DNA of 64,000 nucleotides. Source: Linanthus parryae (lineage: Eukaryota; Streptophyta; Magnoliopsida; Ericales; Polemoniaceae). Shown here one piece after another: positions 12,401 to 24,400 of the stretch (positions are counted from its first letter, which is position 1; each line of letters opens with the position of its first letter). Both the position numbers and the translations under genes were made by a program. The stretch spans positions 67,378,991-67,442,990 of the forward strand of contig JALGPY010000003.1 of the NCBI GenBank assembly GCA_023055425.1, given 5' to 3'. The notes beneath the pieces were generated by a model that saw only the letters and a list, made by a program, of their open reading frames with translations, was not told the origin of the DNA and ran no database searches.

Positions 12401-15400
12401 TTGTTCACATGGCGAATAACAATGGCCATTTGCTCCTTGGTGGAGACATCACGGGCCTCATCAACCAAAATAGAAAAGAGTGCATCTCCATTGTCTTCCA
12501 TGATCAAGTTAAGAGTCTCTTGCGCAAACGCATTAAAGATGTCTTTTTGAACATCCGGAGATGTCAACTTGAAATTTTTTGGAGCATTCTTCAACACCAC
12601 ATTTCTTGATTCTTCATTTTCATCCGCAAGAAACTCCAAGACTTCAAGAAAGTTACATTTATTCATTGAATCCTCGGACTCATCATGCCCCTTAAACGCA
12701 AGGCCTTGCTTAAGAAGAAGTCGAATGAACTTAATTGACGAAACCAAGCGAATCCGATATTCAAGCTTGTCTTGATCATTGACCTTGTACAAAAGGGCGT
12801 CCATATGTTGTGCTTGATTCATTAAACCTTGACATTTGCTTCTAGCTTGATTGTGAAAACTATTAGGCTTCCCTTCATGATCTCTCAATTTCTCGGGTTT
12901 CTTCCAATTCTTAAAACCATTGCAAACAAAATCATCGGCTTTATCCCCTCCAAAAAGATAGCAACACAAACAATAAGCTCGATTTGTGCTCTCGCTATAT
13001 TCCAACCAATATGGATACTTTAAAAACCAAAGCCTTGTTGAAGCGCCGCTTCTTCTTACCAATTTCCGTCAGGGGAAACTCCTTTAAGCGAGGCCGATTT
13101 GGACCTCTTAACATGTAAGCTCGACGAACATTTTCAATTTCCTTGGGGGGGGGGGGACGCAATATATGTGGCCTCCTAGCAGGATCCGATGGAAGCTTAG
13201 CATATTTAGATAAAACAGTAGAATTTCATTTTCATTCATGTTCAGAAAAACTTGAGTCTCATTTATGTTTGGGATATCTTGAGAAGAAGTTGGAGCACTC
13301 ACATTCATGTTTGGAGAAGCTCCGATTGATGTTGAAGCATCATCAACACTCTTCGGTATCTTTTGGAAAAACTTCAACATCACTGTGAAAACAAAATTTC
13401 GTTTTCAATTATCAAAGCATTCAATCAAGATTCAAGAACACCAACAATTTCATAGTTAAGAACAATTGGAGATTAAGGTGGACTGGGGGATTGGAGGAAG
13501 ATTATTCACTATTGGAGATTAAGGACTAAGGAGGATCAATGAGATTTGAGAAGAAGTATTTAGAGACTAGGGTTTACCTCAAATCGCTGGAAGACGAGTC
13601 TATGAGAATTGATTGCAGACCCGGAGATGGACGAACAGAGCAGTGGCGGGGATGCGGTACCGAACTACTGCCGGAGGAAGCGCGAGCGCCCGGCGACGCA
13701 CAGACGCAGCGAGGGCGGACAGTGGCTTCTGCGTTCAGTGCGTTGTTCTTCCTTCTTCGTGGATCCTCATCGTCGTTCCGTCTTCTACACCTTTTTAATT
13801 TTTTTTTTTGTTTTGTTTTATGAGTAGGATACAAATTTAATAATTAAAATGTAATAGAATATAATTAATATCTGATCGTTTCTGTAATTTTTAAAAAAAT
13901 ATTAAGGGTTTTCGTGTAAATTAACTGTGGGGTACTTATTTTTTCAAAAAAAAATGTCAAAAAGATTAAGCTTGGGCAGAGATTCGAACCCTGCTCAATG
14001 GAGTCAAACAGCGCATTCTTAACCGCTCGGCCAAAAACACTTTTGTGTTCTAAGAAGGGGGGGGGGGGGGGGTGATCTATCTATATTAAGAGGGGGCACA
14101 CTTAAAAAAAAAAAATCAAAAAAATAGGGGTACCCTAGGGGCTCTGGAAAAGTTGCCCTCCCCTCGTGCCCCTACATGGCTCCGCCCCTGAGGTCTATGT
14201 ACCTGTTGTTGAAGCCATCAAGGCACGTTAGACAGATCTCTGGCCACCAGCTTCCGCCGACGCCAGCTTCGGCCCAAATGGACGAGGACGAGGCCGCAAC
14301 CAGGCTTCCTTCTCGGGCTCCTCCTGCATCAGCCTCTCAGTTTCGCGTTGGCCTCCATCCCTAGAGGGCTCCTCCTCACGCCAACCACGCCGGTTCTTGG
14401 GATTGTGCCGAGGCTGTGGGACTCAAAGGCATCGCCTCCGACGGTGTTCGCAATTTGGATGGATATTTCCCTTGGATTCTTCTGTTGAGTGTGAATGAAG
14501 GGGATTGTCTCGCACGTCCTTTGATGGCCCTTCAATCACTAGTTCACATTCCTTCATCTTTTTATCAATCAAGAACCTAAGCTTTCTGCATTCTTTGGTT
14601 GGGTGCGAGACGACACCATGGAATTGACACCACTTTGGGTCTCGCAACTGTTCTGGTAGGTGGCTTCTCTGGTGTAGGGAGCACTCCATCGTTCCTCCAC
14701 TGTTTGCCTAACTTCACAATTTCTCCAGTTGAGCACGGGAGTGGTGGAAGTGGGGTGGTCTTTGTAGTCTTCAGATACTTCTTCGGGGAGGTGTACTTAT
14801 GTGGGGAGGACACAACATGGATTTCAGGTTCTGTGCTTCTCTTGTAATTGAAGCGCCCGATTTTGAAAGGAGAGCTGGCATTCGAGGTCTTTTTCCTCTT
14901 CTTCTCCAGAGTTGGCTCAATATTAAAATCAATTAGTTGTTGGAAGATTATGGTTTATCATCGTTTCTTTATATTCCAAGAGCATGCCTTGCAGGCAGAT
15001 TTCCACCATTCTGTGCTTGGAGACTTCCTCTGCGCATTCCAAAGACTTGAAGTGGAATTTCATAATGAACGCAACTCCATCTTCATCTTCCCTCTGCGCC
15101 ATGCGGGAGCGATGATGGTTGTGATCTTCTCTTCAACTTGGAAGAACTTGGTGTAGAACTTCTTAACCATCTCCTCCGAGCGGCAAATGGAGTTAGGCTA
15201 AAAAATTGTGTACCATTTCTACGTCACATGCCCTAGGCTTGGGGAATTCTCGCATCCTCAAGTTCTTGTTTTTGCCGTAGGGTCCCAGGAAGTCTGAAAC
15301 TCATCACATGTTCGTGTGCATCTCCATTCGCCTCATCATACTTGTCCCATTTTGGAGCTTTATAGCATGCAGGGCTAGGCATCTGGTATACCCTCATTGG

Positions 15401-18400
15401 GATGGGAGGAATGCATTATGTGCTGGGCATGGTGTTGCTGCTGGCGCCTTGGCTTGCCATGAAGCTTTCTAGCCTTTGTTCTAGTGCGGTATATTGTGGA
15501 TGTGGGTGCTGCAATCGGCGCAGTCCTCATCACATCTCCTGTGACCGATTGAGGATTTAACAACGTCAAAAGAGTGAAGAATTTGGTCTTCTGGAGTGGG
15601 GCTAGGAGTTGCCCCGGGGACATGTATTGCAGAGAATTAGTTCCTCCTGGTTGCAGCTGGTGAGGTCTCAGAGTTGCCATGAAATTTTCAGGCTGCGCAG
15701 TAGGTCTTGGAGGTGGCAAGTTCGACATGTTAAAAGCACTCTGAACCCCTGAAATTTCCTTGGCCAGTGCTTCATTCCTATGTGTTTGTGGCCACTAAAT
15801 TGTTGATGAGCTGCATCATTTGGGTTGCATGGCGGCTTCCAGTGCATGCACAACCATGGTTGCAGGATCAGCAACAGTCGGTTGCTGCTGATTCCTAATT
15901 TGAGGATTGCTGGCTGGTTAATCGGAAGTGCTGAGACAGCTTCACAGTTACAGGAATAGGTGTTCCCATTTTCACCATTTTCAGTTCGAGACATGGTCCA
16001 ATCACTTGATGATTGTTAGAAGCTTCATGTCGGGTTCACCAAATGTAACAAGGGTTTGCTAATTGGAATGATGCAGAGTGTTCTAGTGGCAAAGCTAGTA
16101 CAATATCAGGAACACAGAGAGATAAGTGATGGTGGGGATTCAAAATAAGCAATGTATCTCACAGAGGAGAGAGACAACTTGTTGGGTGTAGAATCGTAAT
16201 GAATCCAAAGAACCTCTATGAAGAGGATGGCTTCCCTATATATACGGAACCAGTAGTAACGGTCATGGGGGGTTACTGGTTACGGCGCTAATCACCCCCC
16301 ATTAAGTGGTCAAAGAGAAGATATAAGGAGATCGTTACCATTAATACCGAAACTGAACATACAGGGGTTGAACAAGTTTTCTCTATGACATAAGTGGGTC
16401 GCAGATGGGACATCAACTGAAACAACCCTGGAACCTACGGTTCCTTGCTAGTGCAACCAAACGGAAATCCAAGTGCATTTGTTTAAATAAAATCGGAGAA
16501 AACCCTCCAACAATAGTTTGAATGAAACAAAAGACATTGTCTAAATTCTCTTAAAATAGAAAATCCTACTCAAATACTAAATGATTCCTAGCTTGCTCCT
16601 AGCTTCCAGCTCACGTGTGCGCGTTCCCCCACTTTATTCACAACCTGCGGGTTTTCAAATAGCAACAACCGACCGCCGAAAACGTTTATCAGTAAAAACT
16701 GAGTAAGCATACATCACAACATGTAGAACAGAGTAGGCTAACAGTTAAAGAAATAACCACATTTTAATCGATGCTTTGGTTGAGGCGTAGCCTACGAGCC
16801 CCAACAGGTACGATGTAAACAGAGAGGTCACGATGCAATAAATCCAATAATGGGGTACATTCTTGGGTATACCAATTTCTCCCCGGACGTTAGTAGATAG
16901 CCCTTCGCTATCCCGCCCTAACCATTCTAATGAGACCTTAAGTGTCGACACCCCTATACAGTCATGACCTAAACATGCATAGGTAGTACTCATAGATTCC
17001 ACGATAAATAAAAAGGGTATGTACCCTAGGGAAATCACTCAATCGTGTTCCCAGCAGTAGCCTTCACGCACATCCTCTGTACATCATTCCCACTTCCATC
17101 ATCATTCATTAATTCTTCCACATGCTTCACACGAGTACTTATAAGTTTGAAAACCACATGCTTCTCAAAATAGTTTCACAGTATTGAAGTAACTCACACA
17201 AAGCATCACACACATTTTGATAGTTGAAAGTGTTGTGCACATATACTTACTTGGATCGAGAGAGCTTGTCACACGGAAGCTAGCAAACTCCTAGTATTCG
17301 TAGTATGGATCCTCCACAAATTCACCGTCTACGAAGGCGGTGTCTACAATAACAATCGTTCCTAATTAACACACCACTATAACGACAATAGTGCATACAC
17401 ATCCTATATGAAATGCAAACAACCCCTTAATTAATTTCCCCAACTCACTAAGGTGAAAATCGAATTTTATTTCCAAATGATTTATAAAAGTTCACGTTTA
17501 ATATTTATGAAACATAATATAACTATAGTGATATTTTATATACTTATAGGGTAATAAAGTTTTGTTTTTTTGAAAAACAACTTCAACTTTATGAAAATGT
17601 TTTGCATAAATGTATAAATATTATATTCATAAACTCATTATAGCATAAAAATACCCTTAATTGGTATTATAGGAATACCATTTTGTCTAAAGAAGCTACA
17701 TACGACTACTATACGATACACATATAAAATAGAGAACCTAACTAACTTCATTATTATTTTTAAATAAATAATTTAGCTTGAGAATTATTTTTATAGAAAC
17801 TTGAAAACTTGATAATCTATTATGAGTTAAACAAACTCTTTTATAAAAACTACATACTTTGTAAATAGTGATATGCTTACATACAATAGTAAATACACAA
17901 GTAAACCCACTGTTTCAAGAACTACAAAGATCACCCCCACCATTTCATAATGAACACTATCACCCCCAAGGTTTGTAATAAATTTCAACCCACCTCTATT
18001 TCTCTCATTACTAACAAACAACCAAGTGAATAACACAAAAAATAAAGGAAACGAAGAAGAGACAGAGAGACGGGGGTGTACCAGACAGAGGAGAAGAATA
18101 GCAACGGAAAGGCGAGAGGGTGACGACGACGGTGATGAGGGCGACGGTGATGAGCTCGCACGACGGCGGAGCGGCGGAGAGGCGAAACAGACCTGGGTTC
18201 GGCCTCGTCGGGGCTGGCGGCGTTGGCTTCGATCGGGTCGGACCCGGTTGGGTCTTCGTCGGCTGCTGTGGTTCGGCTTCGAATCGCCGGCCTCTGGGTC
18301 GGCTGAGGAAGCGTGAGAGAGCTGGGAGAGATGGAGAGATGTCGGAGAGGGCGGCGACGCCGGCAAAACTGAGGGCGGAGCTGGGCTCGGCTTGCCTTTT

Positions 18401-21400
18401 TCCGGCCGGGTTTTTGCTCGGTAATTCAGAACAGAGAGTGGGAGAGATTGAGGGAGAGAGCCGGTGGAGAAGCTGAGATCTTTGAGTGAATTTCTGGGTT
18501 TGGGGTTTAAATAGGCTATGGATGAAGAATTTGTGAGGGAGGAGGAGTTCCGGTGAGTATTTTCCGGGCTTGAATCTAGAAGCGAAATCGGGGCAAATTC
18601 ATTTCGTGGGGAGAAAGTATCGACTTTGGGTGAATTGGGGTGAATCGGGACTAGTTTCTGGTGGTGGAGTTGTAGTCGGAGATGGAGTCGGAGGCGAAGG
18701 AGATGTTCATCTCCTGTTGGGGAAGATGAAGGATGAAAGAATCCAGTGTGGCAAGGTGCATGAGTCACGCGGTGGCTGCGCACGTAAAATAATTAAAAAG
18801 TGACGTTTGGTCACGTTAAAAAGGTTATACTACACGTAACATTTCTAATAACTATTAACTAAATAACTACTAAACTTTCTAATAAACTATGAGAATTTTT
18901 TTTTAAATACAAATATAATATATATAAATAATACAAAACTATTTAACAAAAATAAATTACTTTTATAATTCCTAATAACGACCCAAAACATTCAATAATC
19001 TCCTAAATATACCCCTAAAATATCGGGGTATTACATCAACCACCTACGACGAGCCTTATTCCAGCCTCCAAACCACTTGATCCCCTGATTTCCGTGTGAA
19101 CTGCAATTTGCGAAGGAACCCTGTCTCATGGCCCCATTATGTTGGCATGGATCTGGTGCGCATGGAGCACAATAAGGTGGCCAGATAGGCCCACGTGGCT
19201 GCGGGCTAAGACTGTGTTTTGGATTATCTACACACCTCAATCCTTGAAGGAAAAGATTAAGCTTGTCCGAAAGCTCATTAATTTATTTGGCGGACATAAT
19301 TGAGTTTAATACTCTAATATACAATCTTGATAATTTTGACCAAGTTTGAGTTCATGAGCAGACCTTACATTGAAGTTCAAATTTTCTAATTATTCTAAAA
19401 AGATTTCCTATTTGGAAGGTTAATTCTTAAATTGTGCCTTTTTGATAAATGAAAGGCCATCTAAACTGTGTAACTATGTCAAATTAACTAAATTGACTTG
19501 TAGAAGTTAGAATTATATATCACTCAGATTCTCAACGAATAAATGACACTCTTTTGAGAGTTCCATGGGTCACCTAAGGAAATCCATCGTCATGCCGAAC
19601 TCAAGCTTGTGCTGAGTTTAATTAAAAGTTATGTTCCAGCTCAATCCTTAAAGGAAAAAAAACGAGCTTGTCCGATGTTCTTACACAAGCTGGAACAATC
19701 ATTAAACTGAGCTGCTCACAAGAAACTTGGTGCGGTTGTATACGGTGTTCTCTCTCCGAGTTCATGGTTCAAGGCCCCCAAGCATAGTTATCAGAATCTT
19801 ACGATTCACGATTCGTATCCTACGATTCGATTCGATTCACCCATGAAACGATGTGAATCCCTTGGTGAATCTTAAAGAGTCAAAAATTTATCCGAATCCC
19901 GATTCTCGAGTCTGAATCATACGATTCAATTGCGATTCAGTTCGATTCATACGATTCACTGTTGTGAAAAACGAAAAATATGCAGAAAGAAAGAATCGAA
20001 ACACACAGATTTACGTGGTTCGGCAAAACAGCCTACTCCACGGAGTTGCAGAGATTTCACTAAAACAGACGAATCGTCTCAGAGAGAATTACAAGCGAAA
20101 TCAGAACGCTCAACATAACATGCTACGAACCCTAAGAACTCTATAAATAGACAACCTATCAAACCGGGCCGGATCCAAGCCCAAACGGGTCAAAACGGGT
20201 CAAAAAATATTTTTTTCGGGGGCGCTGCCCCCGAACCCCCGGAGACATGTTCGTGATCGCTACGGCTTGGGCCGGTAGGCCCAAGCCTTCGCTCCACGAA
20301 TCATGTCTCCCTTTTCGGGTCGTAGCAAAACATGAACCGGGTCGATTCATAAAACGGGTCGCCCATGAACCAGGGCTCCACCCCAACATTCTCCCACTTG
20401 GAGACTGGTTCAACATCATGTACCAGAACCACATCCCCTAACATAATCAAGCTCCATCCCTGCAACTCAACTCATCTCCTTCAAGAAAGAAGACCCACTG
20501 AAGCTGCGCACAGCTTCAGTTTCTCAACAGTAACAACCTTTGTGAACATGTCTGCTGGATTCTCACTTCCACAAATCTTCTCAAGCTGAACCTGACCATC
20601 ATCAAGTAACTCACGGATGAAATGATACTTTGTCTCAATATGCTTGGTCTTAGAATGGAACGCTGATTTTTAGCAAGAAAAATAGCACTCTGACTGTCAC
20701 TGTGAAGCGTGCCATTCTCCTGTATCTTCCCCAACTCTCCTAAGAACCTCTGCAACCATACCATCTCCTTTGCAGCTTCCGTGATAGCAATATACTCAGC
20801 TTCCGTTGTTGAAAGAGCAACAACCTTCTGTAAGTTAGAACCCCACGACACTGCCGTACCACCCAAGGTGAACACATACCCTGTAGTACTCTTCCTCTTA
20901 TCCAGATCACCAGCAAGATCAGCATCAACAAAACCCTTAAGTTTCAAAGCACCTCCACCGAAACATAAGCACGTGTCTGAAGAACCTCTCAAGTACCTTA
21001 AGATCCATTTAACTGCCTCCCAATGTTGCTTTCCTGGATTACTCATGTACCTGCTCACAACTCCCACTGCATGGGAAATATCTGGCCTAGTACAAACCAT
21101 AGCATACATCAACGAACCAATAGCCGAGGCATATGGAGTCTTACCCATGTGTTCCCGTTCTTCAACTGTCTTTGGTGAATCATCTTTACTCAATCTAAAA
21201 TGACCCCCCAACGGAGTGTTCACAGGCTTAGCCTGATCCATGCTGAATCTGCTTAGTACCTTCTTCACATACTCTGTCTGGGACAAATACAGAGTACCTC
21301 TGGCTCTATCTCTGACTATCCTCATACCAAGAATCTGACTTGCAGGGCCCAAGTCCTTCATGGCAAACTGTGTAGACAATTTCTTCTTCAAGTTGTTAAT

Positions 21401-24400
21401 CTCATCCAAACTAGATCCTGCGATCAGCATATCATCAACGTATAACAACAAGATAATGTAGGAGCCATCAAACTGTCTAACATAGCAACAATGGTCTGCA
21501 TGACATCTCGTGTACTTTAAGCTGCACATAAAACTATCAAATTTCTTGTTCCACTGCCGAGGAGCTTGTTTCAGACCATACAAGCTCTTCTTCAACCTGC
21601 ACACAAGATTCTCATTTCCCTGTACCTCGAAACCCTTTGGCTGATGCATATACAATTCTTCCTCCAAGTCACCATGAAGGAATGCAGTCTTTACATCTAA
21701 CTGCTCAAGATGCAAGTTTTCTTGAGCAACCATACTCAGCACCAACCTGATAGTTGTAAGCTTCACAACAGGTGAAAATATCTCAGAATAATCAATTCCC
21801 TGCTTCTGCTGGTACCCCTTCACAACAAGCCTTGCCTTATATCGTTTACTTCCATCAGATTCATTCTTCACACGATATACCCACCTGTTATGAAGTGCCC
21901 TCTTCCCTGTTGGAAGATCAGATAACTCCCATGTCTGATTCCGAAGTAAAGAATCCATCTCATCATTCATTGCTGACTCCCACTTGCTAGAGTGAACATC
22001 CTGCAAAGTCTCTGCATAAGTCTCAGGCTCACCAGCATCAGTCAACAATATATAATTAAGACTAGGGGAGTAACGCTCTGGGACCTTTCTGTTCCTAGTC
22101 CCCACCCGAGTTCTAACATAGGTCTTCAGAGGAGTGTTCTTGTCCTTTGCAACTGGCTGTGACTCAGTAGTGTCAGGCACACTAGACTGATCCTGCGGAA
22201 CATCATCACTGGGAGTGACATCCTCAAGAATATCAGGACAAACATACGAAGGAGTAGCTGGGACTTTATCCTTTGTATCAATAGCAACACTCGCCCTATC
22301 CTTATACATCATCTTCTCATTGAAGATCACATCTCTGCTTCTTATAATTTTCCTGTTCTCAGCATCCCAGAATCTGTAACCAAATTGTGCATCTCCATAG
22401 CCAATAAAGAAACAAATCTTGGACTTTGCATCTAGCTTACTACGTCTGGCAGCATCAATTATGAACATAAGAAACACAACCGAAAACTTTCAAATGATCA
22501 AAACTAACCTCTTTTCCGCTCCATACTTCTTCAGGCAATCTGAATTCCAACGGAACTGAAGGTCCACGGTTTATGCAATAAACCGCTGTGCTAACTGCAT
22601 CTGCCCAGAAAGTCTTCGGTAACCCAGAACAAAGCCTCATGCTTCTAGCTCTCTCATTGATGGTCCTATTCATGCGCTCAGCCACACCATTCTGTTGTGG
22701 TGTCCCGGGAAGAGTATTTTCGAGCCTAACTCCATGTGTAGCACAATAATCCTTTAGTCCACCATCAATGTATTCTCCACCATTATCAGATCTCAAACAC
22801 TTCAATTTCAAACCCGTTTCAGTCTCAACCATGGCTTTCCACTTTTTAAAAGTTTCAAATACATCAGATTTATTTTTCATAAAATAAACCCATACTTTCC
22901 TACTGAAATCATCAATGAAAGTGACATAGTATTGAGATCCTCCTAGCGACGCTATTGGTGAAGGACCCCACACATCTGTGTGCACGAGATCCAGCTTGCT
23001 TGATCTCAAGGCACGACCGCCTTTCAAGAAACTGACTCTCTTCTGCTTTCCCATAATACAGCTCTCACAAATACCCAGATCAACAGTCTTCAGCTTTGAG
23101 AGCTTACCTTGGGACTGCAATATCTTCATACCTCTATGACTCATATGACCAAGTCTGCGATGCCACAAATCAGCGTCTTGCTCAGCTTCAGCAACTGCTA
23201 CTGTATCACTCGGTCCCGAAGTCATGTACAAAGTTCCTGTTTTCTTACCACGAGCAAGTATCATGGAACCTTTCAAAACCTTCCATGCACCACTTGAGAA
23301 GACCACAGAGTTACCATCATCATCAAGCTGTCCCACCGATATCAAATTCTTCTTCAGTTCAGGAACATGTCTCACCTTCCGCAAAGTCCATACAGAACCA
23401 CTTGCAAGCTTGACATCAATATCACCCTGACCAACAATATTCAGCGGCTCCCCATCTGCCAAGTACACCTTTCCGAAATCCCCAGCAGTATAGTTCTGCA
23501 TAATTTCACGGTGCGAGGTAGTATGGAAAGAAGCACCCGAATCTAATATCCAATCATCAACGGGACTATACACAGCAAGAAGTAAAGCATCTTGAATTTC
23601 ATCACTGACTGCATTCACCGAATTCCCAGACTTTCCTCTGTTTTTCTTCGGTGCCTTACAATCACTCTTAAAGTGACCTGACTTACCACAGTTCCAGCAA
23701 TTAACCGTGCTTCCATCCCTTGTCTGCGATTTTCCACGACTGGTACCTCCATGCTTAGATTTTGATCTTCCCCGATTATTATTATCATTCCTTTCGTTGC
23801 TTCTGCCACGATTATCAACATTATAGGCTGAACCCGAAGGTTCACCAGAATCTTTACGACGCACTTCCTCAGCCAGAATTAAATCACGTATGTTATCATA
23901 CTTCAACTTTTCTTTTCCAGCAGAATTACTAACAGCAGTTCGCATAGATTCCCAACTATTAGGTAATGACGCTAATAGTATCAAAGCCCTAACCTCATCA
24001 TCAAAGTTAATTTCAACAGCAGACAATTGATTCGTAATTGTATTGAAATCAGTAAGATGTTGAGCAACCAACATACCTTCTGTCATCTTCAGATTGAACA
24101 GACGCTTCATCAAGTACACCTTGTTATTAGCAGACGGAGTCTCGTACATTCCTGACAACGCCTTTATCAGCGAAGCTGTAGTAGTCTCCTTAATAACGTT
24201 GTGCGCAACCGACCTTGACAGCGTCAACCGAATAATGCCCAGAACCTGTCGATCCATAACCTTCCAGTCTTCCTCCTTCATGGCTTCAGGCTTTACCCCC
24301 TCCAGTGGAGCGTGCAGTTTCTTCCCATACAGATAGTCCTCTATCTGCATCTTCCAGTACGCATAATCTGTGCCGTCGAACTTTTCAATTCCAGAACCTT

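Larger units (their letters stand above)
10790..14190 (-). mobile_element. hAT transposon (3.4 kb) with decayed transposase
   Basis: Ends TAGTGGCGGAGC at the left and GCTCCGCCCCTG at the right form imperfect terminal inverted repeats. An exact 8-bp duplication AGGTCTAT flanks it (10782-10789 and 14191-14198), the length expected for hAT. The insertion splits Copia 2 gag. The minus strand carries a transposase of the TTF-zinc-finger/DUF4371 hAT type with stops and frameshifts, so the copy cannot move itself. Runs of G lie near both ends and in the N-terminal coding part. Confidence 0.93.
9891..14459 (+). mobile_element. Copia element 2: 5' LTR and gag fragment, interrupted by a hAT transposon
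   Basis: A short LTR-like segment with a TATATAAAC box ends at 10040 and is followed at once by the primer-binding site TGGTATCAG (10041). A gag reading frame follows and stops at 10789, where the hAT element begins; gag resumes at 14199 and runs to the zinc knuckle, after which sequence changes abruptly to a minus-strand Gypsy. Protease, integrase and RT are missing. The left border of the LTR is a guess. Confidence 0.8.
10126..14459 (+). pseudogene. Copia 2 gag pseudogene, split by hAT
   Basis: The first part (to 10789) contains LHGHGLMGYVDGSHPAPP, the usual early gag block of this Copia type, and later FMHFVKQKVNESALFDKP in another frame. The second part (14199-14459) encodes a glycine/arginine-rich stretch and the CCHC knuckle CRGCGTQRHRLRRC. 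The knuckle resembles the one in Copia 1 (CQGCGEQGHKIRQC), suggesting related families. Frame changes and stops (for example TAG near 14228) make it a pseudogene. Confidence 0.75.

Noticed and set aside
13974..14040. Functional tRNA gene
   Set aside because: A and B boxes are good but the acceptor and anticodon stems do not pair, so it is listed only as a tRNA-like relic.
18026..18476. Plus-strand open frames of 96 and 118 codons
   Set aside because: Shadows of the same GC-rich LTR segment.
17827..18783. 318-codon minus-strand open frame
   Set aside because: Rich in S, P and R, with overlapping open frames on the other strand, inside a GC-rich part of a Gypsy-type LTR. No domain. Best read as LTR composition, not a gene.
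20216..20236. Bacterial-style terminator (GGGGGCGCTGCCCCC hairpin)
   Set aside because: It is part of a plant Copia LTR and present in every copy; any role would be in LTR RNA structure, not rho-independent termination.
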